Origin: DASZQL01 sp964391865
Lineage (GTDB): Bacteria > Planctomycetota > Phycisphaerae > Phycisphaerales > UBA1924
Length of the DNA: 64,000 nt
Assembly: GCA_964391865.1 (NCBI GenBank)
Contig: CAYMNQ010000004.1
Span: forward strand, 335,940 to 399,939
Direction: 5' to 3'
A model generated the notes under the pieces. The model had not been told where the DNA came from. It ran no database searches and worked only from the letters and a program-made list of their open reading frames with translations. Each line of letters begins with the position of its first letter. The first letter of the stretch is position 1. A program made the translations under genes and the position numbers. Positions 33,566 through 41,550 of the stretch are shown here, in pieces.

Positions 33566-35398
33566 TCAATCGACCTGGTCCATGCCCACGAGCGCCTCCT
33601 GCATCCTCCAGTCGATGTGACGGGCCGCCGCGAGAAGGTCCTTGAGCGTGATGCGGACCGAGAGCCCGCCGGTGAGCGCCGCCTTCACGATCGATGGCGA
33701 CAAGCGCGTCAGGGGGAGCAGCAGCTTGAGCCGCGAGAGCGCGACGCGGCGCTGCTTCGCCACCTCGCGCAGTGGGATGCCCTTCTTCATGAGCTGCTCC
33801 CTGACCGCGTACGCCAGGCCGACGGCGCGCACGAGATGCTCGCGCGGCCCCGCGGTCGATCCCGGCACCCGGCCGATGCAGAGGTCCTTCCCGTCGGGCC
33901 CGAGAAGAAGCCGCCGCCCGTCGTGGCGCTTGATCTGGATGGCGATCACGAGCGCCACCACCGAACCCCGCTCCTCGACCCCCGGCGTGAAGCGGCGGGC
34001 GTGGCCGCTCGGCGGGTTCGCTCGATGATCGCCATCTGAACGATGAGTCGCCCGCGGCGGCATGCTGCACGCGCCCGACGTCTTCATTGCCTCGACGCCG
34101 CTCCGGATGAGTTCGATCACGACCCGCTCGGGGGCGATCTCCACGCGCTGGATCAGCTCGCGCAGGCGCTGATCGCGTTCTGCCGGCTCCAGCGACCCCA
34201 GGTCGATGCCGTGCGCGGCCCCGAGATGACCGATCACCGCCGCGCGGACCAGATCGTCGACCATCCCCGCGTTCAGCGACCTGATCGGGCAGGAGGCGTA
34301 CCCGAGCTTGATCGCCTTCTGGCTCACGTAGTACCGCTGCGGCCGAACCTCGCCGTCACCGCCCCGGGCCGGTCTCGGACGCTGGGTCGAGCCGGGGCTC
34401 ATGGCGTGCCCCTCGAAGGTCCGGATCTTGCCCTTGAGCAGATGCGTGTGCGTCCATCGCCGGTCGTCCGAGCGCTGCGCCTTGACCATCTTCGCCTGAA
34501 CTCGGTCCCACAGCGCACGGTCGATGATCGCCTCATGACGGCCGTCATGCACCTCGGTGACGACGGGAGCGCGCGCTGTGCCGACGCCCGCCCCAGCGAG
34601 CCGCCGGGTGTGGGTGATCTTGCCGATGTAGATGGGGTTGTTCAGCGCTTTGTAGAGGAAGCCGGTGCTGATGGATCGGCCGCCCCGGGTTCTGCCGCTC
34701 CGGCTCGTCGATCGCCTCGTCGTGTGCCCGGCTGCGCTGAGGCGCGCGGCGAGTTGCACCAGCGAGCCGAGCTCCACGTACCCCTCGAAGATGGCGCGGA
34801 CGACGCGCGCTTCCTCGGGCACGATGAGCAGCGTCCGCTCGGCAGCGCCCTTCTCCCCCGCGCTGGGACGCCGGTAGCCGAAGGGCGGCTGGCCGGTGAC
34901 GAAGATGCCCTTCCTGAAGGTGGCCGCGAGCTTGTCCCTGATACGCTCACCCGCCACCTCGCGCTCGAACTGGGCGAAGGAGAGGAGCATGTTCAGCGTC
35001 AGCCGTCCCATCGAGGTCGTCGTGTTGAACTGCTGCGTGACGGAGACGAAGGAGACCCCCTTCTCGTCGAAGAGCTGCATCAAGCGTGCGAAGTCGGCGA
35101 GCGAGCGCGAGAGCCGGTCCACCTTGTAGACCACCACGACATCGACCCGGCCGAGCGCGATGTCATGGAGCAAGCGCTGCAGCCCGGGCCGATCGGTCGA
35201 CCCCCCGGAGTAGCCGCCGTCATCGTAGTTGTCAGGGAGCGCCACCCAGCCCGCGTGCTTCTGGCTCCTGATGTAGTCGGAGCCCGCTTCGCGCTGGGCG
35301 TCGAGCGAGTTGAACGCCTGGTCCAGACCCTCCTCGCTCGACTTGCGGGTGTACACCGCGCAGCGGACCGGCCCGACCGGCGCGTGGTTATCCGTCAC
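33566..35398 (-). CDS. Large serine recombinase, copy 2
   Basis: A 610-residue near-identical paralogue of the recombinase at 3901-5733, with the same GTG start (35398), the same AGGAGG site and the same four-base overlap with the DUF2924 stop. The resolvase-domain motifs (TRKSSEEGLDQAFNS, YKVDRLSRSLADF, TTSMGRLTLNMLLSFAQFE) are unchanged. Differences are confined to scattered substitutions such as AAHGIDL for AVHGIDL and RELIQRVEI for REVVQRVEI. Both copies are intact, so the islands may be independently mobile. Confidence 0.93.
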   Translation of the reverse strand: MTDNHAPVGPVRCAVYTRKSSEEGLDQAFNSLDAQREAGSDYIRSQKHAGWVALPDNYDDGGYSGGSTDRPGLQRLLHDIALGRVDVVVVYKVDRLSRSLADFARLMQLFDEKGVSFVSVTQQFNTTTSMGRLTLNMLLSFAQFEREVAGERIRDKLAATFRKGIFVTGQPPFGYRRPSAGEKGAAERTLLIVPEEARVVRAIFEGYVELGSLVQLAARLSAAGHTTRRSTSRSGRTRGGRSISTGFLYKALNNPIYIGKITHTRRLAGAGVGTARAPVVTEVHDGRHEAIIDRALWDRVQAKMVKAQRSDDRRWTHTHLLKGKIRTFEGHAMSPGSTQRPRPARGGDGEVRPQRYYVSQKAIKLGYASCPIRSLNAGMVDDLVRAAVIGHLGAAHGIDLGSLEPAERDQRLRELIQRVEIAPERVVIELIRSGVEAMKTSGACSMPPRATHRSDGDHRANPPSGHARRFTPGVEERGSVVALVIAIQIKRHDGRRLLLGPDGKDLCIGRVPGSTAGPREHLVRAVGLAYAVREQLMKKGIPLREVAKQRRVALSRLKLLLPLTRLSPSIVKAALTGGLSVRITLKDLLAAARHIDWRMQEALVGMDQVD

Positions 35399-35997
35399 GA
35401 CTTGGTCCTCCTGCAGGTGATGCCGAAGAAGCGTGGGCCGCTCCACGTCACCCCTGTGATGAGCCGGGCGATGGCGCTGAGGCTGGTGTGCTCGCGGCCC
35501 GCAAAGCGGAATCGCTGCGCGTCGATCACCTCGACCTCATGGACGCGGCCGCGCCAGACCCGCACCAATCGCGAGCCCGGCATCAATTCGCCGATAAGCC
35601 GTCTCGACCGCTTTGACGGGGAGCCGCGACCGGGGCGGGATGACCGGGCCTTCGTTGAGCGCGAAGCCCCGCCCCCGCGAGAGACGGGCGCGGAATGCGC
35701 ATCGTCCTCATGGGACGTGTCGGAGGGCGATGCCATCCTCCTCACCGCGGCCGCCAGCAGCCGGGCGGTCTCAGCGTCGAGACCGCCCAACGCTTGCTCC
35801 TGAATCCGCCACGACACTTCCCGCAGGAGCAGGCACTTGGGCGGCAACGGCGCTGCCCGCCCCGCGATTTCCGTCCACAGGACGCGAAGCTCGCCGAAGG
35901 AGCAGCGCGGCAGTGCGGCGAGTTCGATGCCGGATGCTGCGGACCACGCGGGTGACGGTAGTGCAGGCCTCGAGGGCGGCGATGCGCCGCGTCTCAT
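35395..35997 (-). CDS. DUF2924 family protein, copy 2
   Basis: Paralogue of the gene at 5730-6332, with the same length (200 residues) and the same two conserved halves (LPRCSFGELRVLWTEIAGR; LMPGSRLVRVWRGRVHEVEV ... SLSAIARLITGVTWSGPRFFGI). The linker between them varies more. Overlaps the recombinase start and the HARE-HTH stop by four bases each, as in copy 1. Confidence 0.85.
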   Translation of the reverse strand: MRRGASPPSRPALPSPAWSAASGIELAALPRCSFGELRVLWTEIAGRAAPLPPKCLLLREVSWRIQEQALGGLDAETARLLAAAVRRMASPSDTSHEDDAHSAPVSRGGGASRSTKARSSRPGRGSPSKRSRRLIGELMPGSRLVRVWRGRVHEVEVIDAQRFRFAGREHTSLSAIARLITGVTWSGPRFFGITCRRTKS

Positions 35998-36662
35998 TGC
36001 CCGGCACCCCCGGAACCCTTGCCCCCCCCGGCATCGCGCGCCGTGGCCCGCTGCTGCCGGCGAGAACCGGCGGGCGCGTCAGATCGCTTCGTCGGGGCGG
36101 CGGCCTCCGCGGGCCGCAGTGATCGCCGCGCCGAAGTGCCCGTCGCCTTGCCGTCGCGCTTCGCCGATGCTGCCAAACCGAACCGCCCCGGCGCGACGCG
36201 GCGGAAGCGCGAAGCGGACTGCTTCCGCTCGATCTCGCGGATGATCGCGGAGTAAAGCGTCGCCTCGGGCGTCTTCCCGCCCGGACTCGTCCACAGTCCC
36301 TCCTTCGCCAGCCGCTCGATGATGGCACGCGTCGTCAACCCTTCCGCGGTTTCTCGGGCGGGCAGAGAGGCGAGCAACTGCGCCGCCGCATCGAGAGCGC
36401 TCGGGCCACGCTCGGCTGCGATCGAGAGCCGGGAGGCGCGGGCCGCTCGAACGGCTCGTGATGTGCTCGTCGACGCGGCGGCGGCACCGCTCCGTTTCGC
36501 GGGGTCTGAACGCCGCGCGCTGGGCTTCGGCGCACTACGAGCGATCGCTTTCCTCTCGGTTGCCGCGGGCGTTCTCGTTTGCTCCTTGGCGTTCCCTGCT
36601 GTGCGTCCTTCAGGCCGAGTGACGCGATCGGTCGTGGGTCTGCTGCTGCTCTTCCGGCTCAT
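35994..36662 (-). CDS. HARE-HTH winged-helix protein, copy 2
   Basis: Equivalent of 6329-7006; start chosen at ATG 36662 (MSRKSSSRPTTDRVTRPEG) by analogy. The 222-residue protein retains the winged-helix segment ALDAAAQLLASLPARETAEGLTTRAIIERLAKEGLW and RFRRVAPGRFGLA, while the Arg/Ala/Thr-rich tails differ (three residues shorter near the C-terminus). Heads the overlapping recombinase module. Confidence 0.75.
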   Translation of the reverse strand: MSRKSSSRPTTDRVTRPEGRTAGNAKEQTRTPAATERKAIARSAPKPSARRSDPAKRSGAAAASTSTSRAVRAARASRLSIAAERGPSALDAAAQLLASLPARETAEGLTTRAIIERLAKEGLWTSPGGKTPEATLYSAIIREIERKQSASRFRRVAPGRFGLAASAKRDGKATGTSARRSLRPAEAAAPTKRSDAPAGSRRQQRATARDAGGGKGSGGAGQ

Positions 36663-37012
36663 GGCGAATCTCCGCGGCGTCGGCGTCCGCCGCGGCCCGC
36701 CCAACACAGGCGAAGCACACGCGAACCCCGAGGCCGCGGGCCATGAGGGCAAGATGTGGCGCTAAAATCAAGGTGAATCGGGGGAATCATCGCTAATCGT
36801 GGCCGTTCTCGACATGATCGATCGCGCTTGGCAGATACCCGCAATCAGCCCACTACCGGCGTCTTGATCCGGCGAGGTGCTCGGGACTCTCGGGGTTGCC
36901 ACACCCGGCTGCCTTAACGGGGCGCCGAGAGGACTCCTTGCTCTTATGTCCGATGCTGTGCGAAGGCTGACCAAGCACGCCGCCCAATCCGTTGCACCTG
37001 GGAGATTGATAA
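36663..37012. other. Intergenic region between recombinase module and LRR GTPase
   Basis: 350 bases. Homology with copy 1 ends around 36800. No gene, terminator hairpin with T-run or repeat is evident. Probably contains the module promoter on the minus strand. Confidence 0.5.
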
Positions 37013-39955
37013 CTATTCATCAAGCGGTGAGTTGATGTCTTGAGGGCGCTGGCCTTTGCCGCGTTCTCGCGCTCTGCCTGTCCGCGGCTCCAACCACTTG
37101 TGCGGTTTGCTCAGCTTCTTCCGAGCTTGCTCCCATGTCTTGTCCGTCGTCTCATATCTCGCCGTACGCGACTCCGAGTCACTCGGCGCGATTGTCTCGA
37201 TCACCTTCAACCAGGAAGACGGAACTCCGCTGATCTTCGACCACTTACTCGCCGCGCTGATGAGCTTCTTGATGAACGGAGCATTCCTGCCTGCATTGGC
37301 GCTCATGATGGGGATGAGCGACGGGTCACGAGCGCACGCGATCCCCGCGAGCACGCCAAGTTGCCAAGGCATGTTGTCGAGCTCGGAATCGCAGAGCGTC
37401 ATCCAGTCCGCGAGCGCGTCTGCCGTCTCGCCATCGATGACATCCGGGCAGACCGCAGACCAAAAATCCGGCCGCTCACGTATCAGCGATTGTTTCTTCT
37501 CAGAGATCTTGATCGATTGAGCAGTGAGCGGCTTGAAGTCGTCGATTTCGCGCGGCCGGAGAATCTCCTCCAGATCTGCGCGTAGTGTCGCGAGCAGTTT
37601 CGAGCATCCAGCGTCATCGGCGGTAATCCCCACCCGGAGAATGGCCCTCGTCTGGTCGAGATCAATCCGCATCGCCGCCCGTGGTTCTTGGTACTCAACG
37701 CGCAGGGACTGACGTGTCATGTCGCTGCATCGATACCCGCGCCGAGCGAACAACCGGCCGATCAGCCGGGGCATGAGATTGTCCGGGGCGAACTCCAGCG
37801 ACATTCGAAACCCGCGCTCGCCGGTCAGAAAACTTTTGTCATCCGCGATCAGGCGGCCGGCATCGCCGGGCGGCAAGCGGTCCGGGACCAAGTATCGCCG
37901 CACACCGCGCTCATCCTGCATCTCAAAGATCAACTCGCACCCGACCATCAGCGCTGTGATGTCTTCCACTTCCTGCTCGGTCAAGTTCGAACCCTTGCGG
38001 ATGAGTTGCCGCAGGCGTGCCGCGGCGAGCGGTTCCGACGAAGCATCCTCGGCCCAGAGCACGTTGTAGACGGGCGTCCTGATCCACGCCGGGCTGTAAA
38101 TGACCCGCCGGAGGTGCTCGGCCGTTGCGGGGAGTTCGTTCGACTCGCCCAGCCAATGGACGAAGCCGAGGTCACGCAGCAGGCGGAGGGCGTCCATCGC
38201 ACGCTCGTACGCCTCACCCCGACGACTTGTGACAACGGTGTGCCCAATGCCGCAGATGTCTCTGAGATACTCATCCACTGTCATCAACCGGCGCGGCGGG
38301 TTGGGGTTCAGGCCCGTCGGATCAAAACCGAACTCCTTCTTGATCTGTTCCCGGTGCGCGAGACCTTCTTTATTGTACTGCTCGGTCCATACGGATGTCA
38401 TCGCCGGATGGTCGCTGCACGCCGCGGTCTTGATTGCGCCGAGTACTTCGCGTGCCGATGCCACGGCCTGTGCTTCGCTGGGGCCGAACGAATCGTATCC
38501 CTCAATCAGCGTCGCGCGCTCTTTGCACAGCGCACGCACGCGTTCAACGTCGATTTTGCGCGACAACTTCTCATCGTGGCTGCGTGTGACGACCACGATG
38601 ATCGGCGGGCGCGGGTTGCTCGCGCGGGCCGCGTTGAGGAGCCCTTCAAAGTCATCGGCGCCGCGATGCGCGCCGGCTCGTTCTACTGCCTTAATCGCTT
38701 CGGCCCGAGCCGCCTGCTCCGCCAGATCCTCGACGAACAGCAGCCAGTGGGCCAGCCTCGACTGTTCGACAGTCTTGGTCATAGGCACGCCGATCAGGTA
38801 GATCGTCCGCCGCGTGCTGAGGAAGAAGCGGTGGCTAGCCTGAAGCCGGTCCTGCCCGCCGAAGTCAAAGACATGCACAGCCCCTGGCTCGCCCGCCCCG
38901 GGTTTCGTGATTGTGCCCGGGAGTTGCTGCCACTCGAAGCTATGCGTCGGGTCATCGCCCTCGATCGGGTCAAGACCCATCAAGCGCCGGCGGAGTTGGG
39001 TCTTGCCGATTCGCCCCTGGCCCAGAATCACGACCTTGAACTCGGGCTTCGCCCGCCGGGCCCGTGCAGCCACTTCTCTTATCGCGCGGATGATGCGCGC
39101 GGGATTGTCAGAACCAAGCTCCTCGGCGGGAACTTCGAGGTCCGGGTTGTCTGAGAGGTTGAGCCTCGTGAGTTTGGTCAGCTTTTCCAGCGCCGCCGCT
39201 AGCTGGGGCGTCGAGGTCAGTTGGTTGCGATGGAGATCAAGCGTCCGGAGTTCTACGAGTTCGCCCAGCGCCGCCGCCAACTCGGGCGACGAGGTCAGTT
39301 GATTGCCGTAAAGGATGAGCACCTGTAGTTTGGAGAGCTTTCCCAACGCCGCGGCCAGCTTGGGCGTAGAGGTCAGTCGGTTGCAGGAGAACCCGAGCGT
39401 CTGAAGTTTGGTGAGCCTACCTAGCCCCTCCGCCAGCTCGTGCGTCAAAATCAGTTGGTTGACGCCGAGGCCGAGCGTCTGGAGTTCGGTGAGCTTGCCC
39501 AGCGCCGTCGCCAACTCGATCGTCGTGGTCAGTCGGTTGTCCCAGAGGCCGAGCGTCTGGAGTTTCGTAAGCTTGCCCAGCGCCACCGCTAACTCGGTCG
39601 TCGTGGTCAGTTGGTTGTCCCAAAGACCGAGCGCCTGAAGATTGGCGAGCTTGCCGAGCGCCGCCGCAAATTCGGGCGTTGTGTTCAATTGGTTGCTTGA
39701 GAGAGCGAGCCCTTGAAGCTCGGTTAGCTTGCCCAGCGCCGCCGCCAATTCGGGCGTTGAGGCTAACCGCTCCCAGGAGAGATTTAGGTGCTTCTCTCGG
39801 TAGCGCTGAGCTTCGCGGATCCGGCGAAGAGTCACATTCAGGTGTTCTGTGTTACTCGCGTCGTCGCTGCCGCGCGATCGGCGCGGGCGCTCCGCCAGCA
39901 ACGGCGATGGCGCGCTCTCTTTGGGTGGCTCGGGGTCAGTCGGGTCGTGCGGCAC
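37013..39955 (-). CDS. LRR-Roc-COR-like GTPase (ROCO-type protein)
   Basis: The start is GTG 39955 (VPHDPTDPEPPKES), with GAGG eight bases upstream. The 980-residue protein has about nine 23-residue leucine-rich repeats (for example LGKLTKLQTLGLWDNRLTTTIELATA) over roughly residues 55-280. A Roc-type GTPase follows with KVVILGQGRIGKTQLRRRL (P-loop), VHVFDFGGQDRLQASHRFFLS (DxGGQ, switch II) and IIVVVTRSHDEK (NKxD-like). A COR-like region follows, containing MTVDEYLRDICGIGHTVV and VIYSPAWIRTPVYNVLW. The remainder has no recognised domain. ROCO proteins are regulatory GTPases; a prokaryotic defence or signalling role in a mobile island is an inference. Confidence 0.88.
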   Translation of the reverse strand: MPHDPTDPEPPKESAPSPLLAERPRRSRGSDDASNTEHLNVTLRRIREAQRYREKHLNLSWERLASTPELAAALGKLTELQGLALSSNQLNTTPEFAAALGKLANLQALGLWDNQLTTTTELAVALGKLTKLQTLGLWDNRLTTTIELATALGKLTELQTLGLGVNQLILTHELAEGLGRLTKLQTLGFSCNRLTSTPKLAAALGKLSKLQVLILYGNQLTSSPELAAALGELVELRTLDLHRNQLTSTPQLAAALEKLTKLTRLNLSDNPDLEVPAEELGSDNPARIIRAIREVAARARRAKPEFKVVILGQGRIGKTQLRRRLMGLDPIEGDDPTHSFEWQQLPGTITKPGAGEPGAVHVFDFGGQDRLQASHRFFLSTRRTIYLIGVPMTKTVEQSRLAHWLLFVEDLAEQAARAEAIKAVERAGAHRGADDFEGLLNAARASNPRPPIIVVVTRSHDEKLSRKIDVERVRALCKERATLIEGYDSFGPSEAQAVASAREVLGAIKTAACSDHPAMTSVWTEQYNKEGLAHREQIKKEFGFDPTGLNPNPPRRLMTVDEYLRDICGIGHTVVTSRRGEAYERAMDALRLLRDLGFVHWLGESNELPATAEHLRRVIYSPAWIRTPVYNVLWAEDASSEPLAAARLRQLIRKGSNLTEQEVEDITALMVGCELIFEMQDERGVRRYLVPDRLPPGDAGRLIADDKSFLTGERGFRMSLEFAPDNLMPRLIGRLFARRGYRCSDMTRQSLRVEYQEPRAAMRIDLDQTRAILRVGITADDAGCSKLLATLRADLEEILRPREIDDFKPLTAQSIKISEKKQSLIRERPDFWSAVCPDVIDGETADALADWMTLCDSELDNMPWQLGVLAGIACARDPSLIPIMSANAGRNAPFIKKLISAASKWSKISGVPSSWLKVIETIAPSDSESRTARYETTDKTWEQARKKLSKPHKWLEPRTGRARERGKGQRPQDINSPLDE
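39115..39787 (-). repeat. 69-bp tandem repeats encoding the leucine-rich repeats
   Basis: About nine imperfect 69-base units, visible on the plus strand as recurring GAGCTTGCCCAGCGCC and TCAGTTGGTTG-type blocks, encode 23-residue LRR units. Their similarity suggests recent expansion. Confidence 0.8.
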
Positions 39956-40088
39956 CTGCGAGCCTCACTCAGCAGCTACCCAGAATCACGAACGCGGACC
40001 GGACAACCGGCCAGCGCCGCCCCGGGGAACACTGCAGTTCAAATTTTACTGGAAATCCGCTGCGCGCCGCGAGCGGCGTTCCATGTTT

Positions 40089-40132
40089 GGAAACGCCGGA
40101 AAATCGGTGCCTTTCCGGTTTTCCGGCGTTCC
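40089..40132. promoter_or_regulatory. Inverted repeat between divergent genes
   Basis: GGAAACGCCGGAAAA (40089-40103) and TTTTCCGGCGTTCC (40119-40132) form a 14-base near-perfect inverted repeat with a 15-base spacer. It lies between the LRR GTPase start and the 248-aa gene start at 40200. Candidate operator or stem-loop. No T-run. Confidence 0.45.
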
Positions 40133-40199
40133 GCACGGCCGTGCCTCCGGGCGGCAAGCGGGCGACTCAGCCCGCCCCAGTCCCTTGGAGACCACATTC

Positions 40200-40946
40200 A
40201 TGGCCGAGCAATTCGACGGATTTGATGATCGGGAAGAACATGGTCAGGGGAACGATGGGCGCGGCGGCGAGCAAGTCCCGTCCGCCGAACGGCGCTGTGC
40301 CGTCAAGCTGAGCCAGCTCGGATGGATGATATCCCGCCGCCGCGTTCAGCGTGCGGTGCGCCGGCTGGTGAGTCGCCTTCCGATCGAGCGGTTCGAAGCG
40401 TGGCTTGACGAGTTGGCCCGCGCGGCGGCGAGCGGCGGCCAGACGCACGCCGCCACGGCATTCGACCGGCTCGCCGCGGCGGTCGACCCGTTGGATCGGC
40501 TGTCGATCGACGAATTGTCGGAAGCCATCGGCTCGCGCCGGGCGTTCCACCGACTCGAGGCGGGGGGGTCGATGACCGAGGCACTGCCCCCCGAAACGCC
40601 ACAGGATACCGTCCCTGCGGAAGGACCGACGGCGCTCGATCCGGCGCTCGCGCCCTTCGCTTCCAGCGAATTCGCGCGGGACATTCTCTGCGAACTGCAC
40701 GCACGGCGTTCGGCGAAGGGCTTCGACGAGCTGCTGCAGGCGATGCAGCCCGCCGCGGAACTCTACCCGTCGCTGAAGCCCAAGTACTGCGACAACGGGC
40801 AACTCGAGTTCATCCGCGAACTCCGGCGCGTGCTCACCCGCCGCTGGGGCATCGAGGATCTGACGGCGCAGGACGCCGCGAGCCTTCTGGAACTCGATCT
40901 CGTTGAGTGCGTGCTGGCTTCGATGTCGACCCGAGTCCGGGTGTGA
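40200..40946 (+). CDS. hypothetical protein, 248 aa, divergent from LRR GTPase
   Basis: I start at ATG 40200 (MAEQFDGFDDREEHGQGND), because the upstream frame to 39849 overlaps the LRR GTPase start and looks non-coding. The protein has an acidic N-terminus, then a helical section (LGWMISRRRVQRAVRRLVSRLPIERFEAWLDELARAAASGG) and a helical C-terminal half (FARDILCELHARRSAKGFDELLQAMQPAAELYPSLKPKYCDNGQLEFIRELRRVLTRRWGIEDL). No known domain is evident. It is followed by a strong terminator, so it forms its own transcription unit. Confidence 0.6.
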   Translation: MAEQFDGFDDREEHGQGNDGRGGEQVPSAERRCAVKLSQLGWMISRRRVQRAVRRLVSRLPIERFEAWLDELARAAASGGQTHAATAFDRLAAAVDPLDRLSIDELSEAIGSRRAFHRLEAGGSMTEALPPETPQDTVPAEGPTALDPALAPFASSEFARDILCELHARRSAKGFDELLQAMQPAAELYPSLKPKYCDNGQLEFIRELRRVLTRRWGIEDLTAQDAASLLELDLVECVLASMSTRVRV

Positions 40947-40969
40947 TGCGCGGACGATGAAGGGTCGGC

Positions 40970-40988
40970 CATGGTCAGTGTGACCATG
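40970..40988. repeat. Small perfect inverted repeat
   Basis: CATGGTCA-GTG-TGACCATG, an 8-base perfect dyad with a 3-base spacer directly after the 248-aa gene and before the terminator. Function not known. Confidence 0.4.
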
Positions 40989-41015
40989 GTCGGTTCCCAC
41001 GGGTTGCCCTCACAA

Positions 41016-41062
41016 AGCCGACGGCCCGCCCGCTCCGGTGGGCCGTCGGCTGTTTCATTTTG
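41016..41062 (+). terminator. Rho-independent terminator after the 248-aa gene
   Basis: A 12-base perfect stem AGCCGACGGCCC (41016-41027) / GGGCCGTCGGCT (41040-41051), with a 12-base loop, followed by GTTTCATTTTG. It ends the plus-strand 248-aa gene and lies beyond the stop of the minus-strand six-gene operon. Confidence 0.85.
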
Positions 41063-41178
41063 TTGGCCGGAACATTTTTGCTTTGCGCTCTCCCCGGCTC
41101 ATCATCGCGAGAACGGCCCGGTCCGGATCACCAACTCACCAGCAAGCTCGCCGTGGCGAGAGCCTTGCCGCATCAGCA

Positions 41179-41550
41179 TCAAGACTCGCCGTGAGCTTTG
41201 CCTTGCATCAACACTTCAAAATCGAGGGCACCGTGAATCTCTAGATGTCTGGCCAACAGCTGGAGGCCCGCATCTAACAGAGACTCGATCGTGCGGTACG
41301 GCTCCTCCACGGAGCCTTTGAGCATTTCCAGAACCGATTTCAGATCACCGCTGGGGTCAAAGCTACCGACATTCCACTTTGTACCCGTTTCCACCTTCGG
41401 AGGGGGCCATGGTCCTTCCGTAATCGCCAAAGCGACGGCGAATCTGGCGGCGTCGAGGTCAGTTTCAAATGGCTTCCCGCCACAGACCTTGCGAAGAACC
41501 TCTTCACCGGAGGGGGACACACCAATGGTCTTCTTGTCGCCGGCAGACAT
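41179..41550 (-). CDS. DndE-like small protein, last gene of six-gene operon
   Basis: A 123-residue protein, MSAGDKKTIGVSPSGEEVLRKVCGGKPFETDLDAARFAVALAITEG. Its N-terminal half resembles DndE-type small proteins (GV-S--G-EVL, LDAARFAVALAI), and the second half has KVETGTKWNVGSFDPSGDLKSVLEMLKG and a helical C-terminus. Its ATG directly follows the DndD-like stop. Role inferred only by the position next to the DndD-like ATPase and weak pattern similarity. Confidence 0.55.
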   Translation of the reverse strand: MSAGDKKTIGVSPSGEEVLRKVCGGKPFETDLDAARFAVALAITEGPWPPPKVETGTKWNVGSFDPSGDLKSVLEMLKGSVEEPYRTIESLLDAGLQLLARHLEIHGALDFEVLMQGKAHGES

